Assembly (NCBI GenBank): GCA_964642165.1
Contig: CAZXOC010000238.1
Coordinates: 1-12,018, forward strand
Length of the DNA: 12,018 nt
Origin: CAYRVX01 sp964642165
GTDB taxonomy: Bacteria; Planctomycetota; Phycisphaerae; SM23-33
Reading direction: 5' to 3'
Shown piece after piece: positions 1 to 8,000 of this stretch. Position numbers and translations under genes: made by a program. The notes under the pieces were generated by a model. That model was not told the origin of the DNA and made no database searches. It saw nothing but the letters and a program-made list of their open reading frames with translations. Numbering within the stretch: the first letter of the stretch is position 1; each line of letters begins with the position of its first letter.

Positions 1-1061
1 TCCTTCGGCTTCTCGTCGGGCTTCTTGTCTTCCTTGGGCTTGTCCTTGGGCTTGTCCTTGGGTTTGTCCTTGGGTTTGTCCTTCGGCTTGGCCGGGGGCT
101 TGGGCTTGGCGGGCGGCTTCCTGGGCGCGGGCTTCTTCGGCTCGGGCTTCTTGCGCTCGGGCTTCCGGGCGGCCGGCTTCGTGGTGGGCGGCTTCGGGGC
201 GGCCTTGGGCTTCGCCGCGGGCTTGGTCGTCTTGTCCGCCTTGCCTTCCTTCGTCGTCGCGGGTTTCTTGGCGCCGTCGGCGCTGGCCTTGGCGGCGTCG
301 CTGGTGGCGGCGAACAACTGGCCGTCGGCCCCGACGAGCAGGGCGGCGATCTCCTTCTCGGGCGCGTCGTAGAGCACGCGTCCGGTCCGGCCCTTCGGGT
401 CGATCTCGAGGATCAGCCCCTTCTCGTCGGTGCCGGCGTAGAGCGTGCCGTTCCCGGCCGCGGCCAGGCAGAGGATGTTCTTGGCGAGCTTGTCGGCGTG
501 GTAGACCACCTGCCCCTTGCCGGCCTTGTCGACGGCGAAGACCTTCCCTTCCGGCCCGGTGGCGGCGTAGAAGCCGCCGTCGCCGGCAGGCAGGACAGCC
601 CAGACGTACTTGACCTTCGCGTCGGTCCAGACGGGCTGGGCCTTGCCGCGGGCGTCGATGCGGTAGAGGCCCGCTTTCTCGCCGCCGGTGCCGGCCAGCA
701 GGTCGCGCCCCGTCCAGTGCAGGCAGGCGATCATCGTGCTGGGCAACTCGGCGAACTTGACGGCCTTGCCGCCCTGAACCTTGTAGACGACCGCCTCGTT
801 GCCGGCACCGGCGTAGAGCGTTCGCCCCGCGGCGGCGACGGCCGAAACCACCGCCGGCGCCGAGCCGCTGCCGGCCAGGACCGTCACCCGCCGCGCCAGC
901 TTGATCTCGCCCAGCGAGGTGGTGACGGTGCCTTCGAGCTTTCCCGTGGTGAAGTGGGCCTCGGTGGTGTGGGTCCAGGTGGCGGGCCGCACGGCGGGCG
1001 CGGCCGCGGCCAACAGGGACACGACCACGGCGGCAACGACGAGGGGGGTCCGGCGTCTCAT
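1..1061 (-). CDS. Secreted beta-propeller protein with Lys/Pro-rich region (partial, C-terminus off left edge)
   Basis: The frame is open from the ATG at 1061 to the window edge, giving 353 codons with no stop, so the C-terminus is missing. The N-terminus (MRRR, then a hydrophobic run to about residue 23) is a signal peptide. Residues 80-253 hold repeated blade-like units: TLYAGAGNEAVVYKV (81-95), DLLAGTGGEKAGLYRID (120-136), GFYAATGPEGKVFAVD (163-178), TLYAGTDEKGLILEID (206-221) and QLFAATSD (248-255). This looks like a WD40/NHL-type beta-propeller, probably a binding rather than catalytic domain. From about residue 256 the chain becomes almost entirely Lys, Pro, Ala and Asp, with four KDKP repeats. 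A closed propeller usually needs six to eight blades, so more may follow the low-complexity stretch. An AAAGGG ribosome site (1070-1075) lies 8 nt before the ATG and overlaps the stop of the upstream S55 gene 12 nt away, so the two are probably co-transcribed. Ligand and role are unknown. Confidence 0.8.
   Translation of the reverse strand, partial: MRRRTPLVVAAVVVSLLAAAAPAVRPATWTHTTEAHFTTGKLEGTVTTSLGEIKLARRVTVLAGSGSAPAVVSAVAAAGRTLYAGAGNEAVVYKVQGGKAVKFAELPSTMIACLHWTGRDLLAGTGGEKAGLYRIDARGKAQPVWTDAKVKYVWAVLPAGDGGFYAATGPEGKVFAVDKAGKGQVVYHADKLAKNILCLAAAGNGTLYAGTDEKGLILEIDPKGRTGRVLYDAPEKEIAALLVGADGQLFAATSDAAKASADGAKKPATTKEGKADKTTKPAAKPKAAPKPPTTKPAARKPERKKPEPKKPAPRKPPAKPKPPAKPKDKPKDKPKDKPKDKPKEDKKPDEKPK
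39..86 (-). repeat. 12-bp tandem repeat encoding four KDKP units
   Basis: Four consecutive 12-bp units on the plus strand are variants of cttgtccttggg, with synonymous changes at the Lys codon (AAG/AAA) and the Pro codon. They encode the KDKP repeats of the propeller protein on the minus strand. A fifth, degenerate unit with an extra codon (reading KEDK) lies just to the left at about 24-38. The tract is in frame and sits inside the Lys/Pro-rich region, so it is a coding repeat and not an independent element. Confidence 0.85.
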
Positions 1062-1069
1062 CACGGCAT

Positions 1070-1075
1070 CCCTTT
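1070..1075 (-). promoter_or_regulatory. Ribosome binding site of the propeller gene, overlapping the S55 stop codon
   Basis: On the minus strand AAAGGG lies 8 nt before the ATG at 1061 and shares bases with the TAA stop (1074-1076) of the upstream gene. This supports the chosen start and suggests translational coupling of the two genes. Confidence 0.6.
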
Positions 1076-3068
1076 ACTGACGGAGGAGTGTCTGGTCCGG
1101 CCGGCGCTGCACGCGGAACCTTGCGATGGCCGAGCCGCTGATGATGTACTTCGTCTTGACGGTCTGCACGAGGCTGCGGCGGAACGTCTTCGTATCGAGG
1201 ATCTTGGCGTCGGAGAGGATGGCGGCGCGGCTGGGGGGCAGGTCGGGCAGCTCCTTCTGGGACAGGGCCAGTCCCCCGCGGCCGGGCAGGGGCAGGCGAA
1301 GGTAGAGCTGCTGCATCGCCGGCCGAACCACCGTCTGCATCGCTTGGAAGAGCTGCTCGGTCGTCCGCGGGGCGAAGCGGTGCGGCTGCTCGGCCTGCCG
1401 GTAGGTCATGTCCCGCGTCGCGTCGCTAACGGCCAGCGTGTAGTTGCCCTCCGGCAGGTCCCTGGGCAGCTTGAACTGCACGTCGAGCGTCTCCCGCGCC
1501 TTGCGGTACGGGCGGAGGATCAGCGTGCCGGTGAGGGTCTCGCCCGGGCGGTAGATCTCGCCGGCCAGCTTGAAGTCCAGCATCATCGCCGAGACGTTGC
1601 CCTTCTCGACGGTCACGTTCACGTGGATGCTTCGGGGGGAGAGGCGCTTGCCGTAGGGGTTGGTCAGCAGCGTTGCCAGCGGGCGGGTCATGTCGGAACT
1701 CACCGCGTAGATGCTGCTGCCGGTGGAGACGTTGGCCGCCCGGTAGGTGCCGAGCTTGCCGTAGTCGACGGTCACGTCGTAGCGGACGGTGTGGCGTTCG
1801 GGCATCTCGTGCCACGCCCAGATGGAGCTGCTGAGCACGGAGCGGCTCATGGACGCGACGGTCATGCGGTGGTCGGCGATGGCATAGTGGAACGTCTCCT
1901 CGCGCTTCTCGGTGAGCCAGCGCACGTGGACGGTCACGGGGACCATCCGGGGCTTCGGGCCGATCACGCCGGCGGCGGCGACTTCCTCGTCCCGGTCCAT
2001 CGTCCCGAGGACGCGCAGCCCCGAGGAGAGCTTGAAGCTGCTCATCAGGCCCGACACGCAGGTGTGCACGTAGGCCGTCCCCATCGGCAGCTTCGTCTCC
2101 CCCGTCCCGGCGAACGAGTGCCCGAAGGCCAGCACGCGCCCGTTGAGCACCTCGGTGACCGTGCCGACGGCGGACCACTCGGCATCGCCGGTGACCAGGG
2201 GCACGGCCAGCGCCGCGCCCGGCTCGAAGCGGACGTTGCGTGCGGCCTTCGCCTCGGCGGCGTTGACGCCGCCGGAGGCCACCGGCACGATCCCCAGCGG
2301 CTCCAGCAGGCGCGTCAGCTCCGCGAGCGTGCGGCGGCTCGTGCCCGAGACCATCAGCGGGGTCGTCAGGGGCACCAGCTCGGGCGCGCCGCTCGGGGGC
2401 CGCCGGGCCGAGCGCCGCCGCGGCGGCAGGCAGAGCTCCGCGAAGTCGATCTTCCGCGGGTCCAGGACGACGGCGAGGTAGTCGGCGAGGTCGTGCCGAT
2501 CGAGCGCCGCCCCGCCGCCCACGGCGGGCGCGTCGGGCGCGTCGGCCCGGGCCGAGGCCTTGCCGGGCGCCTTGCCGGGCGCCTTGCCCATCTTCTTGTA
2601 GGACTCCCCCGCGGCGAGCATCTGCGTGATCGGCTGGATGCCGCACAGCGGCTCCTTGCTCCCCCGCCAGCCGTAGGCCACCGCCCCGACCAGCTTGTCC
2701 TTCTTGTCGGCCGGGTCCTGGAAGTACACCGGCGAACCGCTCATCCCGGAGATGATGCCCGTGTGCTCGAGGTTCTGCCCCGACAGTCTCGCCAGGATGA
2801 CGTCGCGGTGCGGCTCCCAGCGCTTGATGACCGAGACGATCTCCGCCTGGAAGCGGATGATCTTCGTGCCCTGCAGGACCGTCAGCCCGTAGCCCTTCAT
2901 CCCGCGCCGCAACGTGTCGTGGTGCAGGTAGCGGTCGGATTTCTCCACGAAGCGTTTGGCGGCGTCGAGCCGGGCATCCGGCCGCGACGGCGAGTCCGCC
3001 ACGGCAGCAGCCCCCACCCCTACGGCCAGCCAGGCCGCCCAGATCCACCGGGTCTCAGGGCAACTCAT
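1074..3068 (-). CDS. Secreted SpoIVB-type peptidase S55 domain protein
   Basis: This 664-residue protein has an N-terminal hydrophobic segment (about residues 8-25, ending AAAVADS) that looks like a signal peptide, so it should act outside the cytoplasm. Residues 55-145 match the peptidase S55 family: RGMKGYGLTVLQGTKIIRFQ, then HRDVILARLSGQ, then GMSGSPV (108-114) with S110 as the likely nucleophile, then KLVGAVAYGW and GIQPI. A second family block lies later: GTVTEVLNGRVLAFGHSF (302-319), with H317 as the likely catalytic histidine, followed by LPMGTAYVHT. Residues 370-560 look beta-rich. Residues 160-185 are a Gly/Ala/Pro/Lys linker. In Bacillus SpoIVB the His comes before the Ser; here the order is reversed. 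The start at 3068 is chosen over upstream codons of the same open frame because it has a good GAGGAG site and begins the signal peptide. It heads an operon with the propeller gene. Whether it is an active protease, and on what substrate, cannot be told. Confidence 0.85.
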   Translation of the reverse strand: MSCPETRWIWAAWLAVGVGAAAVADSPSRPDARLDAAKRFVEKSDRYLHHDTLRRGMKGYGLTVLQGTKIIRFQAEIVSVIKRWEPHRDVILARLSGQNLEHTGIISGMSGSPVYFQDPADKKDKLVGAVAYGWRGSKEPLCGIQPITQMLAAGESYKKMGKAPGKAPGKASARADAPDAPAVGGGAALDRHDLADYLAVVLDPRKIDFAELCLPPRRRSARRPPSGAPELVPLTTPLMVSGTSRRTLAELTRLLEPLGIVPVASGGVNAAEAKAARNVRFEPGAALAVPLVTGDAEWSAVGTVTEVLNGRVLAFGHSFAGTGETKLPMGTAYVHTCVSGLMSSFKLSSGLRVLGTMDRDEEVAAAGVIGPKPRMVPVTVHVRWLTEKREETFHYAIADHRMTVASMSRSVLSSSIWAWHEMPERHTVRYDVTVDYGKLGTYRAANVSTGSSIYAVSSDMTRPLATLLTNPYGKRLSPRSIHVNVTVEKGNVSAMMLDFKLAGEIYRPGETLTGTLILRPYRKARETLDVQFKLPRDLPEGNYTLAVSDATRDMTYRQAEQPHRFAPRTTEQLFQAMQTVVRPAMQQLYLRLPLPGRGGLALSQKELPDLPPSRAAILSDAKILDTKTFRRSLVQTVKTKYIISGSAIARFRVQRRPDQTLLRQ

Positions 3069-3076
3069 ACTTCGGT

Positions 3077-3091
3077 CTCCTCGCGCGCGAG
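3077..3091 (-). promoter_or_regulatory. Ribosome binding site and adjoining 12-bp palindrome of the S55 gene
   Basis: On the minus strand GAGGAG (3077-3082) lies 8 nt before the ATG at 3068 and fixes the start, although the frame is open for 139 further codons upstream. A perfect 12-bp palindrome, ctcgcgcgcgag (3080-3091), overlaps the first three bases of this site, so a stem here could partly hide it. The palindrome might equally be an operator. Only the ribosome site is well supported. Confidence 0.6.
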
Positions 3092-3133
3092 TGCGAGGCC
3101 TGATGGTAGCCCTCGGCCCCCGGGCGAACAAGC

Positions 3134-3169
3134 AAAAACGCCCTTCCCGCCCCGCCACCCGCCGGGAAG
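3134..3169 (-). terminator. Possible attenuator or terminator in the S55 leader
   Basis: Read on the minus strand, a 7-bp perfect stem (cttcccg at 3169-3163 with cgggaag at 3149-3143, loop 13 nt) is followed within a few bases by GGCG and five T residues (3138-3134). That is the form of a Rho-independent terminator. It lies 66 nt or more upstream of the S55 start codon, so it would act as an attenuator in that leader if the promoter lies to its right, or it would stop stray leftward transcription. The loop is large and the T-run short. Confidence 0.3.
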
Positions 3170-3213
3170 CCCCATCCCAGGCCCGGCGGCGGGAGGGTGG
3201 GCGAAAAGACCTC

Positions 3214-3242
3214 TTGACAAGCCCAGGGTCGGGCGCTACACC
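3214..3242 (+). promoter_or_regulatory. Sigma-70-type promoter of the Gld-like ABC operon
   Basis: A perfect -35 hexamer TTGACA (3214-3219) is followed after exactly 17 nt by TACACC (3237-3242), which keeps the T1, A2 and A4 positions of TATAAT. Transcription would start near 3249, leaving a leader of about 110 nt before the ATG at 3361. The -10 box is weak, but the perfect -35 box and optimal spacing in this GC-rich divergent region make it the best promoter candidate for the operon. No equally good promoter was seen for the leftward S55 gene. Confidence 0.6.
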
Positions 3243-3313
3243 TATCCTCCCCGCAGGACGCTCAGGGAAGGGAAACGTCCTGAACAAAGCGCCTGTCGGA
3301 TCGTAGTAAGAAT

Positions 3314-3336
3314 CCGAATTCGGCCGGCAGGGCCGG
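3314..3336 (+). other. Palindrome and small hairpin in the operon leader
   Basis: The leader holds a perfect 10-bp palindrome ccgaattcgg (3314-3323), directly followed by ccggc-agg-gccgg (3324-3336), a 5-bp stem with a 3-nt loop. They end about 10 nt before the GAGG ribosome-site candidates at 3347-3350 and 3353-3356. They may bind a regulator or fold in the leader RNA. Short GC palindromes arise easily in this composition, so function is uncertain. Confidence 0.3.
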
Positions 3337-3360
3337 TGTATCGACTGAGGACGAGGCGAC

Positions 3361-4332
3361 ATGATCGACGTCAAGCACCTGACGAAGTGGTACGGGCGTG
3401 TTCTGGCCGTGGACGACATCTCCTTCCGCGTGGAGAAGGGGATGATCGTGGGCTTCCTGGGACCCAACGGCGCGGGCAAGAGCACGACGCTGAAGATCCT
3501 GACGTGTTACATTCCGGCCAGTTCCGGCAAGGTGGCGATCTCGGGCTACGACGTGCTGAGCCAGTCGCTGGAGGTCCGCCGCCACGTCGGGTACATGCCC
3601 GAGAACGTCCCGCTGTACCCCGAGATGCGGGTCGAGGAGCTCCTGACGTTCCGCGCGGCGCTGCGGGACATCCCCTCCCGCGAGCGTGCCGCGGTCGTCC
3701 AGCGGGTGGCCGAACGCTGCTGGCTGAGCGTCCCCGAGGACATGATGCGCCGCCGCATCGGCGAGCTGTCCCGCGGCTACAAGCAGCGGCTGGGCCTGGC
3801 CGAGGCGCTGCTGCACACCCCCCCCGTGCTGGTGCTGGACGAGCCCACGATCGGCCTGGACCCCAACCAGATCCGCGCGATGCGGGAGCTGATCCAGCAG
3901 CTCGGCGAGGACCACACGATCATCCTCTCCAGCCACATCCTCGCCGAGGTCGAGCAGACCTGCAACCACATCATGGTGATCGCCGCCGGGAAGATCGTCG
4001 CCGACGGCACGCCGGAGGCGCTGCGCAAGAAGGTCCTGGGCCCCTCGCAGGTCCTGGCCGAAGTGCGGGGCGCCAAGTCGCGCGAGCTGGTGTCGGCGTT
4101 CCAGGGGCTCGACGGCGTCCGCGGCGTGGACGGTTCGGCCGTCGGCGGCTGGACCCGCCTGACCCTCCAGTGCGACGGCAAGGCCGACCGCCGCGCGGAG
4201 GTCTACCGCCTGGTCTCCGAGAAGGGCTGGCAGCTCCGCGAGCTGCGTCACACGGGCGGGTCGCTGGAGGACTTCTTCGTCCAGGTCACTTACGAGCAGA
4301 ACATGCAGGCCGCCCAGCGCATGGCCGAGTAA
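3361..4332 (+). CDS. gldA: ABC transporter ATP-binding protein, GldA/NatA-like
   Basis: The 323-residue protein is a complete ABC ATPase that would power the membrane subunits encoded next to it. The Walker A motif GPNGAGKST is at 34-42, the signature LSRGY at 136-140, Walker B VLVLDEP at 156-162 (D160, E161 the catalytic Glu), the D-loop GLDP at 165-168 and the switch histidine H192 in SSHIL. The Q-loop region reads GYMPENVPLY, without the usual Gln at that place; I recall the same pattern in other NatA/GldA-type ATPases. A C-terminal extension of about 100 residues ends SLEDFFVQVTYEQ, typical of the class. The start has two possible GAGG sites 4 and 10 nt upstream. It is first in the operon; the permease gene begins 24 nt after its stop. 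The ABC identity is certain. The gld name rests on neighbours and is by homology only; gliding is not implied. Confidence 0.9.
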   Translation: MIDVKHLTKWYGRVLAVDDISFRVEKGMIVGFLGPNGAGKSTTLKILTCYIPASSGKVAISGYDVLSQSLEVRRHVGYMPENVPLYPEMRVEELLTFRAALRDIPSRERAAVVQRVAERCWLSVPEDMMRRRIGELSRGYKQRLGLAEALLHTPPVLVLDEPTIGLDPNQIRAMRELIQQLGEDHTIILSSHILAEVEQTCNHIMVIAAGKIVADGTPEALRKKVLGPSQVLAEVRGAKSRELVSAFQGLDGVRGVDGSAVGGWTRLTLQCDGKADRRAEVYRLVSEKGWQLRELRHTGGSLEDFFVQVTYEQNMQAAQRMAE

Positions 4333-4356
4333 CCGCGAACGGCAAGGAGTGTTTCC

Positions 4357-5070
4357 ATGCGAAAGGCACTGACCCTGGCGCGGCGGGAGTTGACGGGCTA
4401 CTTCGTCTCGCCGATCGCCTACGTGATCGGCGCGGGCTTCCTGATGCTCAGCGCCGGGTGGTTCTTCCTGAATCTCCGGATGGGCGGGGAGGCGTCGCTG
4501 CGTCCGCTGTTCGACGGCATGGCGGTCCTGATGGTGCTGGCCGTCCCGCTGCTGACCATGGGGCTGCTGAGCAAGGAGTTCGACAGCGGCACGATCGAGA
4601 CGCTGATGACCACCCCGGTGACCGACACGGAGGTGATCCTGGGCAAGTTCCTGGGGGTGATCCTCTTCTACCTGGTGCTGCTGGCCAGCACGGTGCTGCT
4701 GATGGGGCCGATCCTGATCTACGGGCGCCCGGACTTCGGCGTGGCGGCGATGGGGTACCTGGGCATGGTGCTGCTGGGCGCGGCGTACGTGTCGGTGGGC
4801 ATCTTCGCCTCGACGCTGACGCGGCACCAGATCGTCGCGGCGATCGTGGCGATCGGCATCCTGGCGTTCTTCGTGGTCCTGATGGGGGTGGTGGTCCGCG
4901 TGGGACGCTGGCCCTGGACGCTCCTGGCGTCGCACCTGAACGTGATGGCCTACTTCAAGGACTTCTCCCGCGGCGTGCTGGACACCCGCGGGGTGGTGTA
5001 CTTCGTCAGCGCCACGGCGCTGTTCCTGTTTCTCAGCGTCAAGACACTGGAGAGCCGGAGATGGCGATAA
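4357..5070 (+). CDS. gldF: ABC-2 type permease, GldF-like
   Basis: This 237-residue protein has six predicted membrane helices (about 16-40, 54-72, 95-122, 131-153, 157-181 and 211-228). Between helices 2 and 3 is the conserved cytoplasmic stretch EFDSGTIETLMTTPVTD (74-90), the coupling region of this permease family, which would touch the ATPase. FKDFSRGVLDTRGVVYF (200-216) and the C-terminal ESRRWR are also typical of GldF-type permeases. An AAGGAG site (4344-4349) lies 7 nt before the ATG. The stop lies inside the next gene: the reading frames overlap by 10 bp, which suggests translational coupling. It would form the transmembrane channel or lever of the complex with the ATPase as a dimer or together with the membrane part of GldG. 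The transported or moved substrate is unknown. Confidence 0.88.
   Translation: MRKALTLARRELTGYFVSPIAYVIGAGFLMLSAGWFFLNLRMGGEASLRPLFDGMAVLMVLAVPLLTMGLLSKEFDSGTIETLMTTPVTDTEVILGKFLGVILFYLVLLASTVLLMGPILIYGRPDFGVAAMGYLGMVLLGAAYVSVGIFASTLTRHQIVAAIVAIGILAFFVVLMGVVVRVGRWPWTLLASHLNVMAYFKDFSRGVLDTRGVVYFVSATALFLFLSVKTLESRRWR
5049..5070 (+). promoter_or_regulatory. gldF/gldG junction: internal ribosome site and 10-bp overlap
   Basis: GGAGAG (5049-5054), inside the last codons of the permease gene, lies 6 nt before the ATG at 5061. The permease stop TAA is at 5068-5070, so the two frames share 10 bp. The overlap fixes the start of the GldG-like protein, although its frame is open far upstream, and predicts coupled translation of the two subunits. 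Confidence 0.7.
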
Positions 5071-8000
5071 AGACCCCGACACCCCCCCCGCAGTCGATCG
5101 AGACGCTCGACCCGTCGAAGACGTACCTGGCGGGGGCGGTGGCCTCGCTGCTGGGCCTGCTGGCCACGGCGGGCGCCGCCTTCGGGCTGATCTGGTACCT
5201 CACCTCGGCCGAGGCGCAGACGGAGCTTATTGCCTACCTCCTGCTGCTGACCGCCCTGGCGGTGGTCGGGCTCATCGCGGGCGTGCAGCTCTTCCGCGGA
5301 CACCCGGGCGCCCAGCAGCTCCTGCTGGTCTACTGGTGCGGCGTGGTCGTCGCCGCGACCGTGCTGACCTTCGCCGTCATCCTCTGGCGCGTTCCGGAAG
5401 GCCTCGCCGAGCAGTTCGGCGAGGCCACCAGCGACAGCCTCACGCCCTGGGTGACCGTGCTGGGGCTGGTGGTGCTGGTCCTGGCCGCCCTGGTGGTGGG
5501 CCTGCTGGCGGCCGCGAGCCAGGCGGGCAGCCGCCAGCGATACGCCTCGATCGTCATCGTCTCGGTCGCCGGCGCCATCGCGGTGGCGGTAGGCGCCAAC
5601 CTCGTCGCGCAGTACGAGAACCCCGAGAAGGACCGCAAGAACTACCTCCACGTCTCGATGGAGACGCTGGGGCGCTACGGGCTGAGCCCGCGGACGAAGA
5701 ACGTCCTGAAGGACGTCAAGACGCCGGTCCGCCTGACGTGCGTCTACACCTCCACCGACAAGGCCAAGCAGACCGAGGAGCGCCGCGAGCGCGTCCTCGA
5801 GCTGCTCGAGGACATGAAGATCTACGGCGAGAAGGTCACCGTCGCGAACGTCACCACCGACGCCGGCAAGGCGAAGCTGCTGCAGCGCCTCCGGGGCCAG
5901 CTCGGCACCCAGGCCGACAAGCACCACGCCTACGTCAAGAAGTTCCACGACGAGACGGAGGCGTTCCTGGCCACGCTCGAGGCCGACCGGCAGAAGTGGG
6001 AAAGCCACCCCAAGGACTCCTACCTGAACATGTGGTCGCTGCCGGTCGAGATCTCCGCGGCCATGAGAAGCGGCATCGAGAAGCTCCAGAAGGCCCACAA
6101 GAAGGTCTCCGACGGCCTGGCCGGGACGTCGCTGCCGGACTACGCCGACCTCGTCCGGGAGATCAAGGAGGCCACGAAGGACTTCCAGGAGATGCTCGAG
6201 AAGGCGGTCGAGCTGGTTGAGAGCGTCGGCAAGATCGCCCAGGCCGCCGGGGAAGGCGACAAGCAGAAGGCCGCCCGCAAGGCCGTCGACGACTGCGCCG
6301 CCGCCGTACAGAAGGCGGTCCAGGCCGTCGGCAAGGCGAACGACCCCGACCCGTCCAAGCCCGCCGACGTGCTCGGCGCGTACGTCGCGGCGGCGCGGGA
6401 GGCGGCCCGGCAGGCCGCCGCCGCCGCCAAGCAGTTGGACGAGATCGCCGGCGAGGACGAGGCGGCGCTGCTGCGCGAGAACCGCTTTTACGTGGTCCCC
6501 GCGGGCATGGTCCAGTTCGTCCTGAGCGACTACTACCGGCAACTGGGCCAGCTCGTGGCGAACGAGGCCGCCGAGGCCGACGCCGTCGCCCGGAACGCCA
6601 AGCCCGACTACCAGAAGCGGTTCATCCGCCAGGTTCGCGGCAAGGCCGCTCGGATCGGGCAGTCGTTCGACGTGGCGCGCGTCACGGCCACCGACTTCCT
6701 CCAGCGCCTCGCCACGGTGGATGAGCGCTCGAAGGCGGACCTGGCCGCCGCCGATTCGGGCGACCTGTTCAAGGACGCCCTGGCGAAGTTCAAGGCGGCG
6801 ATCGACGAGGCCGACGACCTGCCCGACCGGAAGGACACGTCGCTGTCCACCGAGATCACCGGCGAGAACCTGGTGATCGTCGAGGCCGGCGACAAGGTGG
6901 CGGTGGTGAAGTTCGACGAGGTCTGGCCGCTGCGGGTGCAGGACTTCGGCATGTCGCCCTCGGACGACGACGCGCCGCAGAAGCGCGTCTTCAACGGCGA
7001 CGGGGCCATCGGCTCCAAGGTCCTGTCCATGACGCAGAAGCCGTTCGCCGTGGTGCTCCTGGCGTACTGGGGCCCCGGGCCGGGCATGCCCCCCCAGATG
7101 GCCCGCATGATCCCCCCGAGCGACATCCCCCTGCGCGCGCTGGGGACGGTCCGCAAGCGGCTGGAGCAGGCCAACTTCGCCGTGGAGGACTGGAACCTCA
7201 ACGACGACATGCCCGACCCGAACGAGCACAAGGACCGCCCGAAGCTCCTGATCGTCCTGCCCCCCCCGCCGAACGTGCCGCAGTCGCCGTGGCAGCGGAC
7301 GCCGCAGCCGACGCCCAAGTTCCAGCCCCAGCACGCCGAGAAGGTCACCCGGGCCATCCGCGACGGCACGCCGGCGATCTTCCTCGCCAGCTTCTTCATG
7401 CCCCGGCGCATGGGCATGTTCATGCCGATGAGCCAGACCACCTACGCCTGGGGCGCGTACCTCCGCGACGAGTGGGGCATCGAGGTGATGACCGACTACC
7501 TCGTCGTCCCGGCCGTGGGCGACGAGCAGAACCCCGGGCGCTACAAGGTCGACGGCCAACGCTTCGGCTACCTGCCCCTGAACTCGTTCTCGGACGACCA
7601 CCCCATCGGCAAGCCGCTCCAGAGCCAGCGGGTGCTCTGGCCGAACCTCTGCCCCATCCGGCGCCGGCAGGACGCTCGCGGCGAGCAGGACGAGCTGCCC
7701 GAGGGCGTGGCTGTCGACAGCCTCCTGACGATTCCCAAGGGCTGGGAGACCTGCTGGGCGACACGGCACATCCAGGAGCTGCTGCGCATGTTCCGGAACG
7801 TCGAGGGCAGCTACATCTGGCCGACGTACCCGCCCGAGGGCGACGACCTGCGGGCGGGGTTTGACGTCGCCGTCGCCGCGACCCGCCAGAAGAACGCCGG
7901 AAAGGGGATCGAGCCGGCGCGGATCGTCGTCCTGGGCAACGCCTCGGGGCTCCTGGACGGCTACCTCGACCGCGAGATCCCCCTGCGCGACGCCAAGGGC

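Noticed and set aside
39..86. Tandem repeat considered as a CRISPR or other non-coding array
   Set aside because: The 12-bp units are contiguous without spacers and encode an in-frame KDKP repeat, so they are a coding low-complexity tract.
3069..3485. Upstream extension of the S55 frame to a start at 3485
   Set aside because: The added 139 residues would overlap the ABC ATPase start and promoter, lack any domain and bury the signal peptide. The GAGGAG site supports the start at 3068.
498..5060. Long plus-strand open frame running antisense through the S55 and propeller genes and into the gldG-like frame
   Set aside because: The real gene in this frame begins at the ATG at 5061, with a ribosome site and overlap with the permease. 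Upstream the translation is rich in Arg, Gly, Pro and His with no domain, and it crosses the divergent promoter region. It is open only because of high GC.
3262..5082. 606-codon minus-strand open frame opposite the ATPase and permease genes
   Set aside because: The plus strand encodes textbook ABC motifs in this interval. The antisense product is His/Arg/Gln-rich without any recognisable motif.
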